DNA from: Clostridiales bacterium
GTDB taxonomy: Bacteria; Bacillota; Clostridia; Lachnospirales; Lachnospiraceae
Reading direction: 5' to 3'
Assembly (NCBI GenBank): GCA_012512995.1
Contig: JAAZDA010000046.1
Span: 1-9,746, forward strand
DNA length: 9,746 nucleotides
The position numbers were made by a program, and so were the translations under genes. Below the pieces are notes generated by a model. The model did no database searches. It had not been told where the DNA came from and saw nothing but the letters and a program-made list of their open reading frames with translations. Shown one piece after another: positions 1-6,524 of the stretch (position 1 is the first letter of the stretch; every line of letters starts with the position of its first letter).

Positions 1-614
1 GTCATAAGGCGGGGGATTATGCGTCCAGATATGCGGTCGATAATGTTGTGGGTGAGATCCAGTCGGCCAAAGACCACGATAACCGTAAGGTTATAGAGAA
101 GGCACTCCTTGATGCAAACCGCGGACTCAGAAAAGTTGCGGCCGGCAGCGAAGAGTATTCGGGGATGGGAACGACTTTTGTTGCGGCCACTATAAACGAC
201 GGCAGGATCCTCGCCGCCAATGTTGGTGACAGCAGACTTTATATTGTAGGTAAGGAAGGGAACATAAGACAGATAACTGTCGATCACTCTCTTGTGGAAG
301 AAATGATCCTTGCCGGCGGACTTGATAAAATAGGCGCCCGCAATCATCCGGATAAGAACATCATCACGAGAGCGATCGGAGGCGATGATGACCTTACCAT
401 AGATTATTTTGAAGAAAATCTTGTGCCTGGTGATACAGTCCTTATGTGCACTGATGGACTGACAAATATGGTAGATGATGACCGTATTGCCGAGATCATC
501 GCGCTCGACACTACTGATGACGAAAAGGCCAGGATCCTGGTCAATGAAGCGAACCGTAACGGCGGAAGGGATAATATAACAGTTATCCTGATCGATCCGT
601 ACTACACCGTCTGA
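1..614 (+). CDS. prpC: PP2C-family Ser/Thr protein phosphatase, 5'-truncated by window edge
   Basis: Dephosphorylates Ser/Thr-phosphorylated proteins in the cytoplasm, opposing the kinase encoded next. The reading frame is open from base 3 and begins HKAGDYAS, which in this family directly follows the metal-binding DGMGG motif, so the true start lies upstream and the GTG at 48 is internal. About 203 residues are present; family members are near 240-250, so roughly 40 are missing. Visible PP2C motifs are GMGTTFVAA, ANVGDSRLY, DHSLVEEM, the acidic CTDGLTNMV and the C-terminal GGRDNITVILI; the Asp residues of the last two are expected Mn/Mg ligands. The protein has no membrane segment. The stop lies 14 nt before the kinase start, and this pairing (prpC-prkC) is a standard Firmicutes operon. 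The assignment is firm; only the N-terminus is unseen. Confidence 0.95.
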   Translation, partial: HKAGDYASRYAVDNVVGEIQSAKDHDNRKVIEKALLDANRGLRKVAAGSEEYSGMGTTFVAATINDGRILAANVGDSRLYIVGKEGNIRQITVDHSLVEEMILAGGLDKIGARNHPDKNIITRAIGGDDDLTIDYFEENLVPGDTVLMCTDGLTNMVDDDRIAEIIALDTTDDEKARILVNEANRNGGRDNITVILIDPYYTV

Positions 615-628
615 GCGGAGGAGAACGA

Positions 629-2803
629 ATGGTAAAAATGGGAATGCTTATAGCCGATCGCTATGAGATAGTTGATAAGGTCGGCACGGGCGGAATGTCA
701 GATGTTTATAAAGCAAAGGACCACAAGCTCAATCGTTTTGTGGCTATTAAGGTGCTTAAGCAGGAATTTGCGGAGAATGCCAGTTTTGTCTCAAAATTCC
801 GCGTGGAGGCACAGGCCGCAGCAGGTCTGATGCATCCAAATATTGTAAATGTATATGATGTCGGCGAGGAAAAAGGGCTCTATTATATCGTAATGGAGCT
901 CGTCGATGGAATTACGCTCAAGAAGTATATAGAGAAGAAAGCACGCCTTTCAGTCAGAGAGGCTGTCAGCATTGCGATCCAGGTCTCAATGGGTCTCGAG
1001 GCAGCACACAACAATCACATCATACACAGGGATATAAAACCGCAGAATATCATTATTTCCAGGGACGGCAAGGTAAAGGTCACGGATTTCGGCATAGCGA
1101 AGGCCGCTACCAGCAATACAATAACAAGCAACGTAATGGGATCGGTACACTACACATCGCCTGAACAGGCACGTGGCGGATACAGTGATGAGAGGAGCGA
1201 TATTTATTCACTCGGCATTACATTGTTTGAGATGCTGACAGGGCGCGTGCCTTTTAATGGAGAGACTACTGTCGCCATTGCGATAAAACATATCCAGCAG
1301 CCCATGCCTTCGCCGTGTGAGTTTGTGCCGGAAATACCGCGAAGTGTTGAACAGATAGTTCTCAAATGCTGCGAGAAGAGCCCTGACAGACGTTACCAGA
1401 ACATGGGAGAGCTTATTGCGGATCTCAAGGAATCGCTGCTTCACCCTGAAGATGATTTTGTAAAACGTGTAAATCCGGACAATGAGTCGGCAACTCGCAT
1501 GGCTACTGAGCGCGACAGGCTCGATCTTCGCAATTCATATGACAGAGATGATGACACTGGTGCTGATGAGGACGAGTATGAACAGCGCGAGCCTCTAAGC
1601 AGCATGAGATCCAGGAAGAACCGTGCAGAAGCTCCCATGCGGTTGGAAAAAGATGTTCGCCGCCGCTATGAAGAAGATGATTATGGGGACGATTTTGACG
1701 AAGATGATAATGATGGGTACAGCCGCAAGGGCGAACGTGTAACAACGATTCTGTCTATACTTGCAGCGGTGCTTATTGGTGTTATCATCATATTCCTCGC
1801 AGGCCGTGCAATGGGCATATGGGGGAGCGGCGCTTCAGATGGAGCTGAAACAGCTGCATCCGGTATGGTAATAGTCCCTGATGATCTGGTGGGACAGGAC
1901 GAGGAATCTGCAAAAACCGAACTGACAGGCTTAGGACTTGTTCCGCAGGTAACATATGAAGAGTCAGCTGAAATGACCTCAGGACTTGTTATTTCCATTG
2001 ATGTTGAGGCAGGATCACAGGTGCAGTCAGGATCCACAGTTGTCCTGACAGTAAGCGCCGGGACAAATGGCATAACAGTTCCTTCAGTGACAGGACTCAC
2101 AAAAGCTGAGGCAAAAGCTCAGCTTGAGCAGAAGGGATTCAAAGTCAATTTTGTAGAAGAGGCCAGTGAAACAGTTGATAAAGACAGCGTAATTTCACAG
2201 GATCCTGAAGGAAACAGCGCAGCACCGGGAGGCTCTACAATCAATGTAGTAGTAAGCTCCGGAGCAGATACGACAGGAAAGGTCGCGGTTCCGACTGTGA
2301 CGGGAATGAATGAAGAGGATGCAATGGCTCTTCTTGTCGAATCAGGACTGCAGCTTGGCAACGTTACAGAGAAAGAAAGCGATGACGAAAATATGAACGG
2401 GCTTGTTACATCGCAGAGCGAAGAACCCGGAACATATGTAGATAAAGATACAAAGATCGATGTAGAAATTGCAAAATCCGGAGATACGACATACAGCTAT
2501 AGCGGTGATATTGAAGCACCCACAGCATCAGAAAACGCAAATTATGCGGCAGGTACGCCTGTTTATGTTGTTGTCATAGCGTCCGACGGATCAAAACTGC
2601 TCGACACCACATATGATTCGTTCCCTCAGCAGTTCAGTATCCTGCATGTGTCATCGTCAACGGCTACGCTGCAGATGACATGGGCATATACTTCAGAGGC
2701 AACAGTGACGACTGATCCTGATACTGGAGAGTCTGTTACAACACAGGGCACGACCTCGCAGCAGACGATCACAAGAACACTCACATTCACAGCAGACAAC
2801 TGA
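629..2803 (+). CDS. prkC: Membrane PASTA-domain Ser/Thr protein kinase
   Basis: Transmembrane kinase thought to sense muropeptides or lipid II through external PASTA repeats and to phosphorylate wall-growth, division and translation factors. The cytoplasmic kinase domain (about 10-275) is intact: glycine loop GTGGMSDVYKA (19-29), VAIK Lys41, Glu60 of helix C, HRDIKPQN (133-140; Asp135, Asn140), DFG (153-155), and a Thr/Ser-rich activation loop with T161, T164, T166 and SPEQA (177-181). A strongly acidic, Arg-containing linker (about 280-369) precedes one membrane helix (about 373-392). Outside are three PASTA repeats (about 413-478, 481-546, 552-618), then about 105 residues of non-PASTA sequence (619-724), probably a beta-rich Ig-like domain as in B. 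subtilis PrkC. ATG 629 is chosen because GGAGG (617-621) sits 7 nt upstream; Met4 and Met6 are poorer. The rsgA gene follows after 20 nt. Confidence 0.97.
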   Translation: MVKMGMLIADRYEIVDKVGTGGMSDVYKAKDHKLNRFVAIKVLKQEFAENASFVSKFRVEAQAAAGLMHPNIVNVYDVGEEKGLYYIVMELVDGITLKKYIEKKARLSVREAVSIAIQVSMGLEAAHNNHIIHRDIKPQNIIISRDGKVKVTDFGIAKAATSNTITSNVMGSVHYTSPEQARGGYSDERSDIYSLGITLFEMLTGRVPFNGETTVAIAIKHIQQPMPSPCEFVPEIPRSVEQIVLKCCEKSPDRRYQNMGELIADLKESLLHPEDDFVKRVNPDNESATRMATERDRLDLRNSYDRDDDTGADEDEYEQREPLSSMRSRKNRAEAPMRLEKDVRRRYEEDDYGDDFDEDDNDGYSRKGERVTTILSILAAVLIGVIIIFLAGRAMGIWGSGASDGAETAASGMVIVPDDLVGQDEESAKTELTGLGLVPQVTYEESAEMTSGLVISIDVEAGSQVQSGSTVVLTVSAGTNGITVPSVTGLTKAEAKAQLEQKGFKVNFVEEASETVDKDSVISQDPEGNSAAPGGSTINVVVSSGADTTGKVAVPTVTGMNEEDAMALLVESGLQLGNVTEKESDDENMNGLVTSQSEEPGTYVDKDTKIDVEIAKSGDTTYSYSGDIEAPTASENANYAAGTPVYVVVIASDGSKLLDTTYDSFPQQFSILHVSSSTATLQMTWAYTSEATVTTDPDTGESVTTQGTTSQQTITRTLTFTADN

Positions 2804-2823
2804 ATTCTGTAGAAAAGGAATGA

Positions 2824-3723
2824 ATGCAGGGCAAGATAATCAAGAGCCTTTCAGGGTTTTATGAAGTCCACACAGATGAGGCTGTTTACCGCTGCAGGGC
2901 AAGGGGAGTATTCCGCTCGCTCGGGATAAAGCCGCTTGTAGGAGATAACTGTAGTTTTGACGTGACGGATACTGTCTCTGTTCCAATGGAGGGGAGTATC
3001 ACTGAGATACTGCCGCGCAGAAACCAACTGCAGAGACCAAATGTTGCCAATATTGATCAGGCTTTGCTGATCTTCTCAATAACACATCCCGTTCCAAGCT
3101 ACAACATGCTGGACCGTTTCCTCATCACCATGAAGGAAACTGATCTCCCTGCCATTCTTTGCTTCAGCAAAGCAGATCTTGCTCTTGATGAAGAGAAAGA
3201 AGAACTGAGGGAAATATATGAGGAATGCGGCTGCAGTGTAGTCTTTATGAGCAATTTTGATGCCGCAGGAGTGGAAAAGCTGCGCGGATATCTGGATGGC
3301 AAAACTACTGTTTTTACCGGACCGTCGGGCGTGGGAAAATCAACTCTGATTAACGCACTTTGTCCCGGAGCTGAAATCGAGACAGGCGAGCTCAGCCGTA
3401 AGATTCAGCGCGGGAAGAATACGACGAGGCATATAGAGATATTCTCAGCAGGGAGAGGCACATATGTATGCGACACACCGGGCTTCACATCACTCTTTCT
3501 TGAGAATACAGACGCTGCTGAACTCAAGTCGTTCTACCCGGAATTTGATCAGTTCGCAGCCAATTGCAGATTCAATGGGTGTATGCATATGGAAGAGCCG
3601 GACTGCGCAGTAAAAAGGGCAGTGGAAGATCATGAGATCTCCTCAATACGCTACAACAATTATCGCCAGCTATATGCGGAACTGAAAGACCGCAAACAGG
3701 TCTACCGCAGAAAAGAAAACTGA
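2824..3723 (+). CDS. rsgA: Ribosome small subunit-dependent GTPase RsgA (YloQ/YjeQ)
   Basis: GTPase that checks late maturation of the 30S subunit. Its GTPase is circularly permuted, and the order is visible: an OB-fold at 1-70, G4 first as SKAD (115-118), then G1 GPSGVGKST (166-174), the switch region with RGKNTTRH, and G3 DTPGF (217-221). A C-terminal zinc site follows, formed by Cys248, Cys253, His255 and Cys261 in CRFNGCMHMEEPDC. Length 299 is normal for the family (about 290-300). The start MQGKI matches what I recall of clostridial relatives; the ribosome binding site AAGGA (2815-2819) is only 4 nt from the ATG, which could limit initiation. In Bacillus yloQ also follows prpC-prkC, and RsgA is a reported PrkC substrate there. 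Oddity: the G4 Asn of NKxD is Ser here. Confidence 0.96.
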   Translation: MQGKIIKSLSGFYEVHTDEAVYRCRARGVFRSLGIKPLVGDNCSFDVTDTVSVPMEGSITEILPRRNQLQRPNVANIDQALLIFSITHPVPSYNMLDRFLITMKETDLPAILCFSKADLALDEEKEELREIYEECGCSVVFMSNFDAAGVEKLRGYLDGKTTVFTGPSGVGKSTLINALCPGAEIETGELSRKIQRGKNTTRHIEIFSAGRGTYVCDTPGFTSLFLENTDAAELKSFYPEFDQFAANCRFNGCMHMEEPDCAVKRAVEDHEISSIRYNNYRQLYAELKDRKQVYRRKEN

Positions 3724-3729
3724 AAGGCA

Positions 3730-3750
3730 GGTGTGCTGCATGGGCACACC
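3730..3750 (+). other. Intercistronic hairpin upstream of the ychF ribosome binding site
   Basis: A perfect 7-bp inverted repeat, GGTGTGC (3730-3736) and GCACACC (3744-3750), with a 7-nt loop. It sits 6 nt after the rsgA stop and ends 5 nt before the GGAGG of ychF (3756-3760). No T-tract follows, so it is not a standard terminator. It could stabilise or punctuate the mRNA, or influence access to the ychF start. The pairing is seen directly; any role is inferred. Confidence 0.5.
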
Positions 3751-3764
3751 GTTATGGAGGAAAA

Positions 3765-4868
3765 ATGAAATTAGGTATAGTCGGACTTCCGAATGTAGGG
3801 AAAAGCACACTTTTCAATTCAATAACAAAGGCAGGCGCTGATGCCGCCAACTATCCTTTCTGCACTATAGAGCCGAATGTCGGCGTTGTAGCAGTACCTG
3901 ATGACAGGATAAGGAGACTCGGAGAGATGTATCACTCCAAAAAGGTGACTCCTGCCGTGATAGAATTCGTTGATATCGCCGGCCTTGTAAAGGGCGCATC
4001 AAAGGGTGAGGGCCTCGGTAATCAGTTCCTTGCGATTATACGTGAATGCGATGCTATCGTTCACGTAGTCAGATGTTTTGAAGATTCTGATGTGGTCCAT
4101 GTAGAAGGAACGATCGATCCGTTAAGGGATATTGAAACAATTAACATTGAACTGATCTTCGCGGATCTCGATGTGATAGAGCGCCGCATATCAAAGGTGG
4201 CGAAGACTGCACGCATGGATAAGGATGCTGCGAAGGAACTTGCACTCCTCAACAGGATCAAGGCACTTCTTGAGGACGGCAAGCCGGCTTCTGCTATTGT
4301 CCTAGGAGAGACCGAAGACGATGAGAGAAAGTATATGAGCACATATGCGCTCCTTACGGCAAAACCTGTGATATATGCAGCAAATGTCGCGGAAGATGAT
4401 CTTGCTGATGACGGTGCGTCTAACGAAGGCGTCAAAAAAGTGCGGAAATACGCGGCTGACACAGGCAGCCAGGCGTTTGTAATAAGCGCCAAAATAGAGG
4501 AAGAGATCTCTGAGCTTGATGAAGATGAGAAGAAGGAATACTTTGAGACGCTTGGTATTAAGGAATCGGGTCTTGATAAGCTGATAAAAGCAAGCTACAC
4601 GACTCTCGGCCTTATGAGTTTCCTCACTGCAGGCGAAGATGAGACAAGAGCCTGGACAATAAAGATAGGTACAAAAGCTCCGCAGGCAGCCGGAAAGATC
4701 CACTCTGATATGGAACGTGGCTTTATAAAGGCGGAAGTCGTCAATTATGAAGTGCTTCTCCGCGAAGGGTCACTTTCTGCGGCAAGGGACAAGGGACTTG
4801 TAGGAATGCAGGGCAAGGATTACGTGGTGCAGGACGGCGATGTCATGCTCATTCATTTCAATGTCTGA
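3765..4868 (+). CDS. ychF: YchF/OLA1-family ribosome-associated P-loop NTPase
   Basis: Obg-related translation-factor-like NTPase that binds ribosomes and, unlike most of its relatives, prefers ATP. Seen in sequence: G1 GLPNVGKST (7-15), the family signature NYPFCTIEPNVG, G3 DIAGLVKGASKGEGLGNQFL starting at Asp70, and NVAE (207-210) where true GTPases carry NKxD, the change tied to relaxed nucleotide specificity. A coiled-coil insertion (about 125-200) and a C-terminal TGS domain (about 283-366, ending DGDVMLIHFNV) complete the standard architecture, and 367 residues is the usual length. ATG 3765 follows TGGAGG with 4 nt between. The gene lies between rsgA and lgt in a tightly packed run, probably the same transcript. 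There is no sign of truncation or atypical composition. Confidence 0.97.
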   Translation: MKLGIVGLPNVGKSTLFNSITKAGADAANYPFCTIEPNVGVVAVPDDRIRRLGEMYHSKKVTPAVIEFVDIAGLVKGASKGEGLGNQFLAIIRECDAIVHVVRCFEDSDVVHVEGTIDPLRDIETINIELIFADLDVIERRISKVAKTARMDKDAAKELALLNRIKALLEDGKPASAIVLGETEDDERKYMSTYALLTAKPVIYAANVAEDDLADDGASNEGVKKVRKYAADTGSQAFVISAKIEEEISELDEDEKKEYFETLGIKESGLDKLIKASYTTLGLMSFLTAGEDETRAWTIKIGTKAPQAAGKIHSDMERGFIKAEVVNYEVLLREGSLSAARDKGLVGMQGKDYVVQDGDVMLIHFNV

Positions 4869-4871
4869 CAG

Positions 4872-4886
4872 GTGAAGGAACTTCAC
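4872..4886 (+). other. Intercistronic hairpin upstream of the lgt ribosome binding site
   Basis: A perfect 6-bp inverted repeat, GTGAAG (4872-4877) and CTTCAC (4881-4886), with a GAA triloop. It begins 4 nt after the ychF stop and directly abuts AGGAGA (4887-4892), the lgt Shine-Dalgarno. No T-tract follows, so it is not a terminator. Its position mirrors the hairpin before ychF. A role in mRNA stability or translation of lgt is only inferred. Confidence 0.45.
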
Positions 4887-4898
4887 AGGAGAGAATAA

Positions 4899-5834
4899 AT
4901 GCCTGATATCATGGGTAAAATGGACATAGCATTCCCAAACCTTGGGATATATCTTAAGAATGTCCCCAAAACAATTACAATCGGTAGTTTTTCCATAGCA
5001 TGGTACGGCGTGATAATTGCAATCGGGATGCTGGCCGGGATCTTTATGGCAGTTTATGCAGCAAAAAAGAGCGGACAGAATCCTGATACTTATTGGGATG
5101 TCGCAGTATGGCTGCTGATTTTCTCAGTTATCGGAGCCAGAATCTATTACGTGATCTTTTTCTGGGATGCATACAAGGATGACCTGCTGCAGATCTTTAA
5201 TCTGAGAGGCGGCGGACTTGCCATCACAGGAGGAATAATTGCCGGTGTTATAACGATGGTTGTCTTCGCAAGGATCAGGAAAAAGAACTTTCTGGAACTG
5301 CTGGATACTGTTGTGTACGGACTCCTCATCGGTCAGATCATCGGCAGGTGGGCAAACTTCATGAACCGGGAGGTCTTCGGCAGATATACGGACTCGCTGT
5401 TTGCGATGCGCATACCTTTGGAGATGGTGCGTGGACGTGATATAGACTCCACTATATCGGAACATATTGTGAGCGGTACAAATTATATACAGGTACATCC
5501 GACATTCCTGTACGAGAGTCTCTGGAACCTGATGCTGCTCATAATACTGCTGGTCATTCTCAGGAAGAAACGTTTCCACGGTGAGACATTCCTTATATAT
5601 ATGGGGGGCTACGGTATTGGACGCGCATGCATAGAGTATATTCGAACGGATCAGCTCTACATTGCCGGAACGAAGATACCGGTGAATCTTGTTGTAGGAG
5701 CTGCGGCATTTGTTGTATGCGTAGTTATCGGCATATGGGCTCAGATAATGGTCAGAAAAGGAAAGATACAACTCATAGATTACAGCAAAGTGGAGCCGTT
5801 TGACACCACTAAATCAGGTAGTATGGAAAAGTAA
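4899..5834 (+). CDS. lgt: Prolipoprotein diacylglyceryl transferase
   Basis: Membrane enzyme of the first lipoprotein maturation step: it moves diacylglycerol from phosphatidylglycerol to the lipobox cysteine. The protein is very hydrophobic with about seven membrane helices; the first (about 34-55) holds Tyr36 in AWYG, matching the essential E. coli Tyr26. The family signature GRWANFMNREVFG carries Arg150 and Asn153, and GRACIEYIR carries Arg242 and Glu246, equivalents of essential E. coli R143, N146, R239 and E243. In GGGLAITGG, Thr110 occupies the position of E. coli His103. Length 311 is slightly above the usual 260-290, owing to a hydrophilic C-terminal tail (about 290-311). ATG 4899 is supported by AGGAGA (4887-4892) 6 nt upstream; Met5 and Met8 lack such a site. 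The gene is last before a terminator. Confidence 0.96.
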   Translation: MPDIMGKMDIAFPNLGIYLKNVPKTITIGSFSIAWYGVIIAIGMLAGIFMAVYAAKKSGQNPDTYWDVAVWLLIFSVIGARIYYVIFFWDAYKDDLLQIFNLRGGGLAITGGIIAGVITMVVFARIRKKNFLELLDTVVYGLLIGQIIGRWANFMNREVFGRYTDSLFAMRIPLEMVRGRDIDSTISEHIVSGTNYIQVHPTFLYESLWNLMLLIILLVILRKKRFHGETFLIYMGGYGIGRACIEYIRTDQLYIAGTKIPVNLVVGAAAFVVCVVIGIWAQIMVRKGKIQLIDYSKVEPFDTTKSGSMEK

Positions 5835-5864
5835 GACTACAACATATACCAAACGCGCTAAATC

Positions 5865-5899
5865 AGGCACTTCACAGACAATGTGGAGTGCCTTTTCTT
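5865..5899 (+). terminator. Rho-independent terminator after lgt
   Basis: GGCACTTCACA (5866-5876) pairs with TGTGGAGTGCC (5882-5892) around a GACAA loop, giving 11 bp with one T-G wobble; A5865 and T5893 can add a twelfth pair. TTTTCTT follows at once (5893-5899), with a further run of seven T at 5904-5910. It lies 31 nt after the lgt stop and separates the kinase-lgt run from the dcw cluster. Confidence 0.9.
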
Positions 5900-5934
5900 A
5901 TGCTTTTTTTATGCCTGTGAATGTATGTTCTGTA

Positions 5935-5964
5935 TTGCAAAGTGGAGGGAAATGGGGGTATTAT
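5935..5964 (+). promoter_or_regulatory. Predicted sigma-A promoter for mraZ and the dcw cluster
   Basis: The -35 candidate is TTGCAA (5935-5940, 4/6 to TTGACA) and the -10 candidate is TATTAT (5959-5964, 5/6 to TATAAT), with an 18-bp spacer. Transcription would begin near 5971, giving a leader of about 56 nt before mraZ. The location just downstream of the lgt terminator and inside the putative MraZ box array supports it. Read by eye; no scoring was run. Confidence 0.6.
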
Positions 5965-5996
5965 GTCATCAGATGGAAGAATGTGGGAGAAAGTGT
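5939..5996 (+). promoter_or_regulatory. Putative MraZ operator: array of TG[G/T] boxes in 10-bp register
   Basis: Six heptamers with TG[G/T] at positions 5-7 begin at 5939 (AAAGTGG), 5949 (GAAATGG), 5960 (ATTATGT), 5970 (CAGATGG), 5980 (AATGTGG) and 5990 (AAAGTGT). Spacing is 10 bp except one 11-bp step that spans the predicted -10. In E. coli, MraZ binds TGGGN repeats separated by 5 nt (10-bp period) upstream of its own gene, and mollicute MraZ boxes are AAAGTG[T/G] repeats; the first and last boxes here match the latter exactly. Overlap with spacer, -10 and early leader suggests autorepression. The third box is weak. Confidence 0.6.
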
Positions 5997-6026
5997 ATCC
6001 TTTTGTAATTTCAGGGAGATGTACAG

Positions 6027-6524
6027 ATGTTTGTCGGACAATACAGCCATTCGCTCGATGATAAGGGAAGGCTGATAATTCCTTCAAAATACAGAGATGA
6101 ACTTGGAAAGAAGTTTTATCTCGTCATAGGATATGATCCATGTCTGTATGTTTACGACGAGGCCGAGTTTGCAAAGTTTGAGCAGTCATCGGCAAATATC
6201 GATGAGAAATCCAAAGGAAACCGTGATATAAGACGTTACCTTCTGAGCACAGCTTCGGAGGCTGAACTGGACAAAACGGGAAGGGTACTTATTCCTGACT
6301 GGTTGAGGAATCTGACCAACATAAGACCGGGATGTGACTGCATCATCGCAGGTGTCGGTGAAAAGCTTGAAGTTTGGGACAAAGACACCTGGAATGAGAA
6401 ATTCAGTGCCGACAGGATGAAAGAGATACGTGATTACCTGTACGACAGGGAAACGGATCAGCCTGGTGCAACAGGCGCAGCAAAGCCATCGGAGGAACAG
6501 ACAGGGGATGGAGTACAAACATGA
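6027..6524 (+). CDS. mraZ: Transcriptional regulator MraZ
   Basis: DNA-binding regulator, normally the first gene of the dcw cluster, that in studied bacteria binds its own promoter and tunes division-gene expression. It contains two AbrB/SpoVT-like swapped-hairpin motifs: MFVGQYSHSLDDKGRLIIPS at the N-terminus (DxKGR at 11-15) and ELDKTGRVLIP in the second half (DKTGR at 82-86). These are the family hallmarks, and the protein probably assembles into a ring-like oligomer. At 165 residues it exceeds the usual length of about 143 through a hydrophilic Gly/Ala/Glu-rich tail (about 140-165). ATG 6027 follows GGGAG (6014-6018) by 8 nt and gives the canonical MF[V/M]G start. The end overlaps rsmH by 17 nt. 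The box array 30-90 nt upstream is its likely autoregulatory target. Confidence 0.96.
   Translation: MFVGQYSHSLDDKGRLIIPSKYRDELGKKFYLVIGYDPCLYVYDEAEFAKFEQSSANIDEKSKGNRDIRRYLLSTASEAELDKTGRVLIPDWLRNLTNIRPGCDCIIAGVGEKLEVWDKDTWNEKFSADRMKEIRDYLYDRETDQPGATGAAKPSEEQTGDGVQT

Noticed and set aside
48..50. GTG as the start of the phosphatase gene
   Set aside because: The frame is open upstream to the window edge and encodes the conserved HKAGDYAS that follows DGMGG, so this codon is internal.
5124..5771. Open frame of 215 codons on the minus strand opposite lgt
   Set aside because: It lies entirely antisense to a well-supported gene, has no recognisable family motif and no convincing ribosome binding site; it is explained by the codon bias of lgt.
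5809..5867. Direct repeat CTAAATCAGG at 5809-5818 and 5858-5867
   Set aside because: Two copies of 10 bp, one inside lgt and one at the terminator edge, with no further copies or mobile-element features; chance or local duplication is enough.
5800..6075. Open frame of 91 codons on the plus strand bridging lgt and mraZ
   Set aside because: It begins inside lgt, runs through the terminator, promoter and mraZ start in another frame, and resembles nothing known.
6461..6476. Small inverted repeat GCCTG/CAGGC before the rsmH ribosome binding site
   Set aside because: Only 5 bp and within mraZ coding sequence; expected often by chance.
6430..6507. Upstream GTG start extending RsmH by 26 residues
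   Set aside because: The added residues lie in the mraZ frame overlap, are unlike RsmH N-termini, and the family start MEYKHESV fits ATG 6508.
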